This document shows positions 32,478 through 41,414 of a stretch of DNA of 54,957 bases, one piece after another; position 1 is the first letter of the stretch, and each line of letters opens with the position of its first letter. The stretch is from Streptomyces albipurpureus (lineage in GTDB: Bacteria; Actinomycetota; Actinomycetes; Streptomycetales; Streptomycetaceae). Where the stretch lies: contig NZ_JAMQAW010000008.1 in the NCBI RefSeq assembly GCF_023701525.1, positions 195,107 through 250,063 of the forward strand, read 5' to 3'. Under the pieces are notes generated by a model. The model had not been told where the DNA came from. It made no database searches and saw only the letters and a program-made list of their open reading frames with translations. Made by a program: the position numbers and the translations under genes.

Positions 32478-33683
32478 CTAGGCCAGTCCGAGGGCGAAGA
32501 CGGCGAACCCGGCCGCCAGCAGCCCCGCCAGCGCCCGCCGGGCCGAGGCCGTCCCACCGGTCCGCCAGGGGGACTCGAACGCCCGCGCGTACCGGCCGAT
32601 CACCACCAGCAGTACCGCGAACAGCGGGAGCCAGGTGATTCGGGCGAGTACCCAGCCCAGGGTGTCCGGGGCGGTGGTCAGCCCGGGCACGGCCCCGGCG
32701 AAGGACGCCGGGACCGCCGCCGCCAGCATCGCCGTCTGGTGCCAGCACAGGATCGTCATCGCGGACAGGTTGATGACGACAACGGGAGCCCAGAGCGCGG
32801 GCCGTGCCAGCAGCCGCGAGATCCGATCCCGCAGCAGTATCGCGGCACCGCTCTGGGCCATGGCCAGCGCCAGTACCAGGAGCGAGGGCGGATGGGAGTT
32901 GGTACGCGCCTCGCCCGGCACACCGACCATCGAGGCCGGGTAGTGGAAGAGGGCGAGCAGCAGGGCGAAGAGCGCGGCACCGCCGACGAGCAGCCCACGG
33001 GCGTGCCGCTTGCTGATCCGTCCCTCGCCCCAGCTCACGCCCAGCTGATAGGCGAACAACCAGCCGGGCAGGATGTTCAGCATGCTCAGCCAGGACGGCA
33101 TGGCATCCGCGTACGGTCCGTACCGCAGTACGTCGACGATGGCGACGCTGAGCAGCAGGGGAGCCGCGGCCCAGGCTCCCAGCCTGCGGGCGGCGCGGAT
33201 GCAGAAGGGGGTCAGCGCGGTGACCACGGTGTAGACGCCCACGAACCACAGCGGCTGAATGACCAGGGTGGAGCCGGTCCGCAGCGTGGTGAGGGGTACC
33301 CCGACCGCATGCAGCACCGGGATCAGAACGGCCCAGACGGCGGTGACACCGAGGACGGGCCGACCGAGGCGGGCGATGCGCTGGCGCAGCCACTGGGCGG
33401 TGGTGCTGGTGCGTCGGCGGTAGGAGAGCACGGAGGCGTAGCCCCCGACGAGGAAGAAGATCCCCAGCATCTGGAGCACCCAACTGGCGGGGGCGAAGAA
33501 GCCGAAGGTGCTGAGCGGGCTGGCGTTGCGGATCGCTCCGTCGTCGCCGAGGGTGAGACCGCCGAGCAGCCAGTGCCCGAGGGGTACGGCGAGCAGGGCG
33601 AGTGCCCGTAGCCCGTCGATGGCGCGATCGCGGTGCCCGGGTGTGCGGGCCTCTATCTTCGCGGCCATGGCGGTGAGCCTCAT
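32478..33683 (-). CDS. Acyltransferase-3-family membrane protein
   Basis: A 401-residue integral membrane acyltransferase. The N-terminal DRAIDGLRALALLAVPLGHW is the usual start of the family, with the His of the RxxxH motif, and about ten hydrophobic segments follow. Another family mark is LWFVGVYTVVTALTP. Members O-acylate sugars, exopolysaccharides or antibiotics. The ATG overlaps the stop of the DUF1023 hydrolase gene as ATGA, showing translational coupling. Substrate unknown, but an acyl-handling pair with the upstream secreted hydrolase is a reasonable guess. Confidence 0.87.
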   Translation of the reverse strand: MRLTAMAAKIEARTPGHRDRAIDGLRALALLAVPLGHWLLGGLTLGDDGAIRNASPLSTFGFFAPASWVLQMLGIFFLVGGYASVLSYRRRTSTTAQWLRQRIARLGRPVLGVTAVWAVLIPVLHAVGVPLTTLRTGSTLVIQPLWFVGVYTVVTALTPFCIRAARRLGAWAAAPLLLSVAIVDVLRYGPYADAMPSWLSMLNILPGWLFAYQLGVSWGEGRISKRHARGLLVGGAALFALLLALFHYPASMVGVPGEARTNSHPPSLLVLALAMAQSGAAILLRDRISRLLARPALWAPVVVINLSAMTILCWHQTAMLAAAVPASFAGAVPGLTTAPDTLGWVLARITWLPLFAVLLVVIGRYARAFESPWRTGGTASARRALAGLLAAGFAVFALGLA

Positions 33684-34738
33684 CGGACACCACCGGTGGC
33701 CGCTGCTACCGGGCGTGCCTTGGCGATGGCGGCGAAGGCGTGGAGTGAGTCGGTGCCGGGGGCGAAGTAGCCGGAGTGGCCCCGGGCCTGGTGCGCCGGG
33801 AGGCGGTGTGCGCCAAAGCTCGGGGCGGTGGGGTCACTGCCGTGTCCGAGCCCGAGGAAGTGGACATTGGGCACCTTGGAGATCCAGTCGGACGCACTCT
33901 TGGCGGCCCATACCCGGGTGTTCAACTCCTTGGCCGAAGAGGCCCGTACACCGGGCGAGCCGAGGACCACCACATCGGATGCCGTGAGCTCGCCGGTAGC
34001 GGCGGCGAGACCGCAGACGACGGAGCCATAGCTGTGGCAGAACAGCTTCGCGGCCGGAGTGCCGACGGCGTCGAGCCCCTGGGTGAACCGCGTCAGCCGT
34101 ACCGCCCCGGCCTCGGCGAGCTCCCCGGTGGCGGCTCCGAGGCCAACCCCCAGGGGTGTCGTGTAGCCGGTCCAGGCGATGACGGCGGAGCCTTTCCCCG
34201 CCGCCGTACGCAGGGACTTGGCCATCCCGGCCGGGGTGCCGTAGGGATTGTCCTCACGGTCGAAGGTCCCGGCGTCGATGTCCGCCCCGGGCACGATCAC
34301 GGAGACGGTACTCGCGCCCTCCAGATCCCCGTACACCTCGGCGACCTGTCCGCGCCCCCGCGGATCAAAGGCCAGAATCTGCCGTCCGGACGCGGCGAGC
34401 CGCTCAAAGGCCGTACCGCGTACGGCGTGGGAGTTGGCCCGGTAGCGCAGCGAGACGGGGACACCGTCGAGATTGCCGACGACCAGCGGATGCCGCTGGG
34501 CGAGCCCCTCCCGCTGCCCCGCGCTCAGGCCGCCGAAGAAGGCGGCCACCTGCCGGGGGTCCGCGGTCGCGGGATGCGGCAACTCCCGTCCCAGGGATCG
34601 GTCCTCCACCCAAGCCCCCGTCCCGGGCGGTGGCCCGGTGACCGCGCGCTGGGCACTCCCCGACGCCCACCCCGCGGTCCCGGTGACGACGGTGGTAGCG
34701 AGCGCGACGGCCAGCAAGGTCCTCTTGTAGCGGCGCAT
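33680..34738 (-). CDS. Secreted DUF1023 alpha/beta-hydrolase
   Basis: A 352-residue exported protein. The signal peptide is MRRYKRTLLAVALATTVVTG with cleavage near ASGSA. The hydrolase core has VSLRYRANSHAVRG, ILAFDPRGRGQVAEVYGD and the nucleophile motif LFCHSYGSVVCGL, a CxSxG variant of the GxSxG elbow. The His may be in LGHGSDPTAP or ARGHSGYF. A purine-rich GGGAGGGG precedes the ATG. Overlaps the acyltransferase gene by four bases. A paralogue lies at 44965-46200. Substrate unknown; lipid or peptidoglycan esters are possible. Confidence 0.87.
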   Translation of the reverse strand: MRRYKRTLLAVALATTVVTGTAGWASGSAQRAVTGPPPGTGAWVEDRSLGRELPHPATADPRQVAAFFGGLSAGQREGLAQRHPLVVGNLDGVPVSLRYRANSHAVRGTAFERLAASGRQILAFDPRGRGQVAEVYGDLEGASTVSVIVPGADIDAGTFDREDNPYGTPAGMAKSLRTAAGKGSAVIAWTGYTTPLGVGLGAATGELAEAGAVRLTRFTQGLDAVGTPAAKLFCHSYGSVVCGLAAATGELTASDVVVLGSPGVRASSAKELNTRVWAAKSASDWISKVPNVHFLGLGHGSDPTAPSFGAHRLPAHQARGHSGYFAPGTDSLHAFAAIAKARPVAAATGGVR

Positions 34739-34955
34739 GGGCCCCGCCCCTCCCTTTCCCGGTGGGTATGACGGGAGGAAGGTAGGCAGGGGGTGGGTGG
34801 AGGAGCGTCACCCTGGGGAGCCAAGTCGGGGATGCTACTGGGGTAGGGGGTGTAGGGGGTGCTGGGCTGTGTCGATGGCCGCGATCGCCTCGATTGCCTC
34901 GGCTGGGGGAGTTCGCTCTGTAGGCCCGCGAAATCGCGTGATTCATGGCAGAGCG

Positions 34956-35634
34956 CTAGAGGATGTGCCACCGCGTTCTGAAGTCCTCTGTACGCAGCCC
35001 GGAAATCCTGCGTTCGATCCCGGGAAGGCTCTCGGGTGCGTGGTGGGCTTTTCGGGCGTTCGCCGTGATCATTTGCAGTTCTCGAAGATCGCGGAGTGTT
35101 GGGTAACCAGGCAATGTGGTGACATCGTGCCCATAGACGGCTGCGAACTCCGCATAGTGCCCGGAGCTGTATCCAAAACGTCGGCAGTGAGTCTCGATGG
35201 AAGGCGAGGTCCCACTCCGGCTGGCCGATGGTGACCGTGTCCCCATCACAGAGGACGGCTCCCCTTCCGTCGTGGAGAGCGTTTCGATGCTGGGGGTCTC
35301 CCTGGAGTATCCCCTCAGGCAGAGCGAACTCGACCTGGGAGAGCTCTCTTTCCAGTGTATCGATGCGCTCCAAGAGAAATTCAAGGGTGGACCCAGGCAG
35401 CGCGGTAGTGCCCTTGACAGAGGCGCGAACCGCGCCGACGGTGTCGTGCCTGGGGATCGCGAGCGGCGGCGTTGGCAAGGTATGCAACATCAACAACGGC
35501 TTGGCGACAAGGGAGGCAGCGACGGGTTCATCGGACTGCGGAAAGTAGCTCCAGAACGTGGCAGCGTGCCCACCAACGATGAGGGGCTGTCCGGGGATCT
35601 GATGCAGGGGGACTGTGGGAGAGCCCTGTTCCAT
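34956..35634 (-). pseudogene. APH-family aminoglycoside-type phosphotransferase remnant, frameshifted
   Basis: Two frames together make the C-terminal part of an APH/choline-kinase-like phosphotransferase. From 35634 to about 35180: PTVPLHQIPGQPLIVGGHAA, a Brenner-like motif LQGDPQHRN (Gln for the usual His), and VLCDGDTVTIGQPEWDL. From about 35180 in another frame to the stop at 34956: GYSSGHYAEFAAVYGHDV, PGYPTLRDLRELQMIT and IERRISGLRTEDF. Both halves match one continuous family sequence, so an indel near CCGACGTTTTGG broke the gene. The N-terminal lobe is also missing. It is inactive unless the frameshift is a sequencing error. Confidence 0.72.
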
Positions 35635-35998
35635 GTCGGCGTCTCGCGTGGCTCGACCCCGACACGTGGCTGCCCCGTGCTCGCGCCTGGGCCACCGTGC
35701 TGATCTCACCCGCGTGGTGGCGTCCGCCGGACAATGACCGAGAGGCCCACCGCTCCGGCGTCGAACTCGCTTCCTGACCACCCGCCAGGTCCGCCGCAGC
35801 GGTCTGTGCACGTTGTACCGGATGCGCGAGAGCGAGCCCGACATCCTCTTCCGCGGCGGTGGCCGGTGCCGCGACTCCACCCGGCTTCTCCAGCTGTTCG
35901 CGCGACCACGTCCGCGGCCGTACAGCCGAAGCGCGCCCGAAGCCACCTCGTGACGGCTTCGGGCGCCCGCGCTGCCACTCCCCGTCGCCCATGCACTC
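35635..35998. other. Relic region without an intact gene
   Basis: No intact gene. On the plus strand, one frame (about 35610-35786) reads WLDPDTWLPRARAWATVL then SPAWWRPPDNDREAH and stops; another (35788 onward) reads FLTTRQVRRSGLCTLYRMRE and continues some 60 codons. The codon bias looks real, so these may be fragments of a decayed mobile gene. I could not name a family. Confidence 0.35.
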
Positions 35999-36646
35999 TC
36001 AGTCGAGGAGTGTCGTCAGGATCAGTTGGTAGAAGACGAGGTAGGCCAGTAGTGAGAAGGGAATGGCGGTCAGGAGGGTCAGTGCGCGTTCTCTGTGGGT
36101 GCGCCCCATCAGCAGCGGCACGAGAACCAGAACGGCGAGGCAGGTCCATGCCTGGGAGGCGTAGTGCAGAACCCAGGCGTAGTGGATGGCTTCCGTGCCG
36201 AAAACGCCCGCCAGGGCGGCAAGGCCGATGACGCGCTGGCGCGGGCTGATGCCTCGCCACGCAAAGCCCGCCACCCCGAAGAGAGGGCCGGCGATGAACG
36301 CCATGCCGAGCCAGACGAGGGGAGCGAACAGAGAGCCCATGCCGTCGCGCGCGACCTCCGCGTAGCCGTAGTAGCCGACGACGAGACCGGACTCGGCGAA
36401 CAGGCCCGCAACGGCGGCCACGGGCAAGCCGACCCGCCGGGCCAGCAGCGCGCCTGCGGCGAACGCGGCGATGGACCAGACCGCACCGGAGTTGGCGATC
36501 TGGTTCCACGCGCCCGGAAGCCAGCCCTGGGCCAGATTGGTCAGGACGCCGAGAAGGAGTCCTCCGGCGAATGCCGACGCCGTTGCGTTGGCCCAGGCTC
36601 TTCCGCGCGCATCGGGCACTGGGGCGGTGACAGGGGACGCGCTCAT
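35999..36646 (-). CDS. Multi-pass integral membrane protein, DUF6518-like
   Basis: A 215-residue membrane protein with about six hydrophobic helices, starting in AFAGGLLLGVLTNLAQGWLP (about 20-42) and ending in FSLLAYLVFYQLILTTLLD. Conserved-looking features are ESGLVVGYYGYAEVARDG and GTEAIHYAWVLHYA. I recall similar Streptomyces proteins of unknown function, but the family name is tentative. No catalytic motif. ATG 36646 with AAGTGAG eight bases upstream gives a compact protein; the open frame extends farther but that part lacks membrane character. It lies 272 bases downstream of the WYL regulator on the same strand. Confidence 0.68.
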   Translation of the reverse strand: MSASPVTAPVPDARGRAWANATASAFAGGLLLGVLTNLAQGWLPGAWNQIANSGAVWSIAAFAAGALLARRVGLPVAAVAGLFAESGLVVGYYGYAEVARDGMGSLFAPLVWLGMAFIAGPLFGVAGFAWRGISPRQRVIGLAALAGVFGTEAIHYAWVLHYASQAWTCLAVLVLVPLLMGRTHRERALTLLTAIPFSLLAYLVFYQLILTTLLD

Positions 36647-36918
36647 GGTGGTGCTCACTTTTCTGTCGAGGGCTGCGTGGCTCACACCTCTTGGTGCATT
36701 TGTAGAGATGTGTGGTGCCAACGGCGCGTTCCCGTGACCTGCGCTACCCCGGCCTGTGGGGATGCCGTCAACGAGCGGCGAACCAAGTGGCAAGTTGCCC
36801 TCTGTAGTCGACATGACCGGCAGCGGATAGCGGTAGCAGTCATTCCGCTCCGGGGCCGGCTTGTCGGACTTCCGCGCTCTGACGCTCCGGCAGGGTATTG
36901 CCGCAGTAGATCCGGCGT

Positions 36919-37893
36919 TTACTGCGGTAGTTCTTCCGGTTTCCGCTGGGCGGCTGCGGTGAGCCGGGCGGCCAGATCCTTGAGCGCCTGCCGCAGTTCG
37001 TCGGGATGGTGGATGGTGAAGGGCCACTCCAGGGAGGCGAGCATGTGGGCCGTGCCGTCCAGCCGTTCTGCCCGTGCGTGCATGAGAACACCGGTGGGCT
37101 GGGCGGTGAGGGTCACCGCTGAGCGAGGCAGCCGGCGGGCGATCTCATCGAGGGGGCCATGGATCGTCACCTCGACCTGCCAACGGTAGGGCCCCTGGGC
37201 GAGGGTCGAGGTCAGGTGGGCGACGGGGTCGAAGCCGGCGGGTGCGGTGAAGCTGTCGGCTCGGGAGGTGACGGAGGTGATGCGGTCGATACGGAAGGTG
37301 CGCAGGCTGTCACGGAGGTGGTCGTGGCCGACGACGTACCAGCGGCCGGTGTGGAAGACCACACCGTAGGGGTCGATGTCGCGTTCGGTGTGTTCCTGGC
37401 GCCAGGACTGGTGGCTGATGGCGACGGTCGTGTGGGCGCGGGAGGCCTGGGCCAGGGCCAGCAGGACGCCGGTTCCGGGTGCCTGTCCGATGACGGCGTT
37501 GGCGGTGAACGACAGGGTCTCCCGCGTGGCGGCGAGCGGTTCGCGCAGGGCGTGCGGGAGCACCCGCTCGATCTTGGCCAGGGCACCGGCACTGGCCGGC
37601 GCGGCGGTGCCCATGCCCAGACGTTCTGCCGCGAGCAGGCCAAGGACGACGGCGAGAGCCTCGTCATTGGTGAGGACCAGGGGTGGCATCCGGTAGCCGC
37701 GGGCCAGTCGGTAGCCGCCGTAGCGGCCGCGTTCGGCCTCCACGGGGATGCCCAGCTCCCGCAGGTGCGCGGTGTACCGGCGCACTGTGCGCACGTCGGT
37801 GTCCAGCCGGTCGGCCAGCTCCGTCCCGGTGAGCCGGGCGTTGGACTGGAGGAGTTCCAGCAGGGTCAGCACACGGGTCAGGGGATGCGACAT
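36919..37893 (-). CDS. HTH-WYL (YafY-type) transcriptional regulator
   Basis: A 324-residue regulator. An N-terminal HTH_11 winged helix (about 1-60) reads LTRVLTLLELLQSNARLTGT then ELADRLDTDVRTVRRYTAHL. A WYL domain (about 140-215) has GVVFHTGRWYVVGHDHLRDS and FRIDRITSV, followed by a WCX C-terminal extension. WYL domains sense nucleic acid or small ligands; such regulators often control DNA-damage or defence genes. It is divergent from a hydrolase gene that precedes an AlkZ-like DNA glycosylase, with about 79 bases between. It probably regulates that pair. Confidence 0.9.
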   Translation of the reverse strand: MSHPLTRVLTLLELLQSNARLTGTELADRLDTDVRTVRRYTAHLRELGIPVEAERGRYGGYRLARGYRMPPLVLTNDEALAVVLGLLAAERLGMGTAAPASAGALAKIERVLPHALREPLAATRETLSFTANAVIGQAPGTGVLLALAQASRAHTTVAISHQSWRQEHTERDIDPYGVVFHTGRWYVVGHDHLRDSLRTFRIDRITSVTSRADSFTAPAGFDPVAHLTSTLAQGPYRWQVEVTIHGPLDEIARRLPRSAVTLTAQPTGVLMHARAERLDGTAHMLASLEWPFTIHHPDELRQALKDLAARLTAAAQRKPEELPQ

Positions 37894-37972
37894 GGATCAC
37901 TCGGCATTTCAGGGCGGATTCTGTCCTGTATCGACTTTACGCTCCCCGCAGCACCTACTTCTGGGAGATCAC

Positions 37973-38707
37973 ATGGCCACCTTCGTACTCGTTCCCGGCG
38001 CCTGGCTCGGGGCGTGGGCCTGGGAAGACACCGCCCGAGCTCTGCAGGAGCGCGGCCACACCGCGCTGCCGCTGACCCTGACCGGCCTGGCCGAACACGC
38101 CGACCAGGCCGGACCCCGGGCAGACCTGGACACGCACATCGCGGACATCACCGGCTTCATTGAGCGCAACGGTCTGCGCGACGTCACGCTGGTCGCCCAC
38201 AGCTACGCGGCTGCCCCGGTAACCGGGGCAGCCGGACGTCTCGGCGACCGCCTGGAGCGCGTGATCTATGTGGACAGCGCCCCGTTCGCCGCAGGCATGT
38301 GCATGCTCGACCTCATGCCACCGCAGGCAGCGGACCAGCTGCGCCAGCAGGTCGACGCTTCCGGCGACGGATGGCGGCTACCGATGCCGCCCTTTGAGGT
38401 CCTGGGCTTGTCCAGCAGCCTCGATGGGCTCGATGAGGGCCAGCGGAACGCTCTGCGCACGCGTGCCACCCCTCAGCCGTTCGGCACTTTCACCCAGCGT
38501 CTCGCCGGCCCGGCCGAGCCCGGTCCCGGTGTGGACCGTGTCCTGATCGCCTGCCGTGACTTCACGGGGCTGCTGGAAGCCGGGGTGCCGATGCTGGCCT
38601 ACCTGAACCAGCCGCCGTGGCGGCGCTTCGACCTGCCCACCGGGCACTGGCCGATGCTGTCCGCGCCCGCCGAACTCGCCCGTGTCCTCGACAAGGCCGT
38701 CTCCTGA
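37973..38707 (+). CDS. Alpha/beta hydrolase with AHSYA nucleophile elbow
   Basis: A 244-residue hydrolase of the EstA-like/hydroxynitrile-lyase-related group. The N-terminal FVLVPGAWLGAWAWEDTARA is the usual HGxxxGxWxW oxyanion region. The nucleophile Ser is in TLVAHSYAAAPV, where Ala replaces both glycines of GxSxG. The His is in PTGHWPML near the end. Related Streptomyces proteins keep this AHSYA form. GGGAG precedes the ATG. First gene of a two-gene unit with the AlkZ-like gene 26 bases beyond, under the divergent WYL regulator. Confidence 0.87.
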   Translation: MATFVLVPGAWLGAWAWEDTARALQERGHTALPLTLTGLAEHADQAGPRADLDTHIADITGFIERNGLRDVTLVAHSYAAAPVTGAAGRLGDRLERVIYVDSAPFAAGMCMLDLMPPQAADQLRQQVDASGDGWRLPMPPFEVLGLSSSLDGLDEGQRNALRTRATPQPFGTFTQRLAGPAEPGPGVDRVLIACRDFTGLLEAGVPMLAYLNQPPWRRFDLPTGHWPMLSAPAELARVLDKAVS

Positions 38708-38733
38708 CCGCGCTGGCCGAGAGGCACAGCCCG

Positions 38734-39810
38734 ATGCCTGACCACGAGAGCGTCCGCAGGCTGCGGGCCTGTGCGCAGGCCCTGGCCGGCGGAGCATGCG
38801 AGGCCTCTGCCGTGACGGTCCTCCGACGGGTCTTCGCCATCCAGGCCCAGGACGCCACGGCCGCCGACCTGGGCATCCGGGTACGCGGCCGGGACATCAC
38901 CGCCCAGGCCATCCGCACGGCCTACGAAAAGGAGCGGAGTATCGTCCGCAACTGGTACATGCGCGGCACCCTGCACACCATCCCCAGCGACGATGCCCGC
39001 TGGGTGTCGCAGTTGCTGTCCCCGCGGATCCTTGCCGCGACCAGCCGCCGCTACCAGCAGCTGGGCCTGGGCGATGATCTGCGCCAGCGCGCCGACCATC
39101 TCATCCGGCGTGCTCTCGCCGCGCACGGCCCACTCACCCGGGCCGAGCTGACCGAGCGCCTTACCACCCTCGGTATTCCGCCGGACGGGCAGGCGCCGTT
39201 CTACCTGATCCGCCACGCGGCACTCACCGGCATCCTCTGCCATGGTCCGCAGCGCGCAGGTGAGGCCACATATGTGCTGCTCGACGACTGGCTGCCCGCC
39301 ACCGGGCGCCTCCGGTGGGAAGGCGGCGATGCTCTCGCCGAGCTGGCCCGCCGGTACCTGGCCGCGCACGCCCCCGCCACCTTGGAGGACTTCGCCGCCT
39401 GGTCCGGACTGCCGATCACCTGGGCCCGCAGGGCCTGGAAAATGCTGGCGGAATCCGGCGTGATCACCGAGTACGGTGCATTGACCATGCTCGCCGGGCG
39501 GGTGAAACGACTCCCACGCTCGTCTGACACCCCGGACGTTCGCATGCTGCCCGCCTACGACAACTACCTGATCGGCTACCGCACCCGCGAGGCGTCCGTC
39601 CCCGCTCTCCACCAGGCCCGCGTCTGGCCAGGAGGCGGCCTCATCCGCCCCACCGTCATCGCCGACGGCCTGGCCATCGCCACCTGGACCCGTGGCCCCG
39701 GCTCGCGCTCCATCCAGGTGGCTGCGTTCGAACCTGTCCCGCCTCAGATCGAGCAGGGTATCGACATGGAAAAGGAGGCCGTCGTCGGCTTTCTGCGGCC
39801 CACCGCATAG
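38734..39810 (+). CDS. AlkZ-like winged-helix DNA glycosylase (HTH_42)
   Basis: A 358-residue protein of the AlkZ/YcaQ superfamily. The catalytic QxQ motif is FAIQAQDATAADLGIRVRG (Gln37 and Gln39). The next conserved block, RSIVRNWYMRGTLHTIP, matches the RGTLH region. Tandem winged helices follow, including PATLEDFAAWSGLPITWARR, and the C-terminal beta domain has MLPAYDNYLIGYRTRE. Characterised members remove bulky alkylated bases or unhook interstrand crosslinks, sometimes as self-resistance to azinomycin-type antibiotics. The start at ATG 38734 follows GAGAGG. Co-transcribed with the hydrolase. Enzyme activity is likely, substrate unknown. Confidence 0.88.
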   Translation: MPDHESVRRLRACAQALAGGACEASAVTVLRRVFAIQAQDATAADLGIRVRGRDITAQAIRTAYEKERSIVRNWYMRGTLHTIPSDDARWVSQLLSPRILAATSRRYQQLGLGDDLRQRADHLIRRALAAHGPLTRAELTERLTTLGIPPDGQAPFYLIRHAALTGILCHGPQRAGEATYVLLDDWLPATGRLRWEGGDALAELARRYLAAHAPATLEDFAAWSGLPITWARRAWKMLAESGVITEYGALTMLAGRVKRLPRSSDTPDVRMLPAYDNYLIGYRTREASVPALHQARVWPGGGLIRPTVIADGLAIATWTRGPGSRSIQVAAFEPVPPQIEQGIDMEKEAVVGFLRPTA

Positions 39811-39859
39811 CCGACCCGCATCCCGATCCAACAAGGGCGGCCGCATAGGCGAGAACGTT

Positions 39860-40736
39860 GGGTCGAGCGGCCTGACCGAGGCCGGCGGCGATCAGTCCCT
39901 GCTCACGGAGCGGGGTGAAGTCGACGTCAAGCTTCGGGTCGTACGCTTCCGGCTGGATGCCGACTTCGTGGGTGCTGTACTCGCCGAACCGGTTGATGTG
40001 TTCGGTAGGGAATGCCCGTCTCCGGATCGATGACCAGGCCGTCGTTCTCCGGGTACCCGGCGTCCGCCGCGGCGGCGCCTCGCAGCTTGTCCTCCAGCTG
40101 CCGGCGGAAGAACCTCGCGTCGAACTCGGCGCTCTCGCCCGGCTCGGCGAGTCCGACCTCCACCAGGTGGGACCCCAGCGTCTCCTGGACGACCTCCCAG
40201 GCCAGCGGCTGCTCGGACCAGTCGGCGTACTCCTCCGAGCCGACCACCGCGACGTCGCCGGTGCGCAGTTCCTCGGCGAGGGCGGTGAAGACCATCGCCT
40301 CGAAGTGCTTGCGCACGAACTGCCCGGTCCGGGTCTTGTCGACCACCGCCTTGCGCCAGTTCCGGGTGGCGAAGGAGATGTCGACCTCCTTGCCCTCCTC
40401 GTTGAAGGCGGTGATGTACTCGCCGCGGGCCGCCTGGTGCCGCTGGGCGTGTGCGAGGGCGTCCAGCACCCGGCTGTCCTCGCTGGTCGCGGTGAACTCC
40501 AGCTTGCCGTTGACGGCCAGGTCGAACATCACCGCCCGGTCCCGGCCGATCTGCCCGTACAGCAGCACTTCCCGCGGCGACTCCGTCCACCCACACGTCG
40601 GTGTCGCCGAGCTGGTCCAGCCATTCCAGACGCTTGGTCAGGTTCTTGACGTGTGACCAGGTCGGGCCCTTGGCGGGCTTCTTCAGCGGGTTGAACAGCG
40701 TCGTCCCGACACAGCCGTCGTCGAGATCCAGGGCGG
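39860..40736 (-). pseudogene. Tn3-family transposase relic with two internal deletions
   Basis: Three blocks in different frames match successive parts of a Tn3-type transposase. Block 1 (about 40736-40572): GTTLFNPLKKPAKGPTWSHV and LGDTDVWVDGVAAG. Block 2 (about 40572-40008): VLLYGQIGRDRAVMFDL, RGEYITAFNEEGKEVDISFA, RTGDVAVVGSEEYADWSE, and DGLVIDPETGIP. Block 3 (about 40006-39860): TEHINRFGEYSTHEVG, then QPEAYDPKLDVDFTPLREQ, the family C-terminus. The part before block 1 is gone, as is the stretch between blocks 1 and 2 and the whole DDE catalytic region between blocks 2 and 3. No resolvase or terminal repeats were found. It is dead and directly abuts the response regulator stop. Confidence 0.85.
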
Positions 40737-41414
40737 CTAGGACGACCCCGGGCGTACCAACCCCGACTCATACGCGAAGATCACCGCCTGTGCCCGATCC
40801 CGCAGCGCCAGCTTGCCCAGCACCCGGCCGATATGGGTCTTCACCGTCTGTTCGGCCAGCACCAGTCGCTCGGCGATCTCCTGGTTCGACAGCCCCCGGG
40901 CGATCAGCTCCAGTACCTCCGTCTCCCTCGGGGTCAGTCCCTTCAGCCGTAGTGAAGGGTCCTTCCGCTGGGCCGGGCGCTGGGAGGCGAAGTCGGCGAT
41001 CAGACGGCGGGTCACCGAGGGGGCCAGCAGGGCCTCGCCGGCCGCCACCACGCGTACGGCGGCGATCAGGTCAGCCGGGGGAGCGTCCTTGAGGAGGAAG
41101 CCCGAGGCCCCCGCGCGCAGCGCCTCGTACACGTAGTCATCGACATCGAAGGTCGTGAGCATCAGCACCCTGGGCACATGCACCACCCCCGGTGGTGGGG
41201 ACAGGATCGCCCTGGCGGCCGCCAACCCGTCCATCTCCGGCATTCGCACGTCCATCAGCACCACATCGGGGTGGGTGGAGCGGGAGACCTCCACGCCCTT
41301 CCTGCCGTCCGCGGCCTCGCCCACCACATCGATGTCCGACTGGGCCGACAGCAGCGCGGCGAACCCCGCCCGCACCATGGCCTGGTCGTCGACGATGATC
41401 ACGCGGATGGTCAC
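40737..41414 (-). CDS. NarL/LuxR-family response regulator
   Basis: A 225-residue two-component output protein. The receiver domain has the acidic pair in VIIVDDQAMVRAG, phospho-acceptor Asp55 (VVLMDVRMPEMDG), the Thr-Thr switch of LMLTTFD and Lys109 (GFLLKDA). The DNA-binding LuxR domain is LTPRETEVLELIARGLSNQE then IAERLVLAEQTVKTHIGRVL (about 158-205). The GTG start overlaps the stop of the histidine kinase gene as GTGA. Regulon unknown. A transposase relic begins immediately after its stop. Confidence 0.95.
   Translation of the reverse strand: MTIRVIIVDDQAMVRAGFAALLSAQSDIDVVGEAADGRKGVEVSRSTHPDVVLMDVRMPEMDGLAAARAILSPPPGVVHVPRVLMLTTFDVDDYVYEALRAGASGFLLKDAPPADLIAAVRVVAAGEALLAPSVTRRLIADFASQRPAQRKDPSLRLKGLTPRETEVLELIARGLSNQEIAERLVLAEQTVKTHIGRVLGKLALRDRAQAVIFAYESGLVRPGSS

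Noticed and set aside
36919..40736. A phage-defence island, suggested by the WYL regulator and transposon debris
   Set aside because: No nuclease, helicase, restriction, toxin or other defence enzyme is encoded; the AlkZ-like gene fits DNA repair better.
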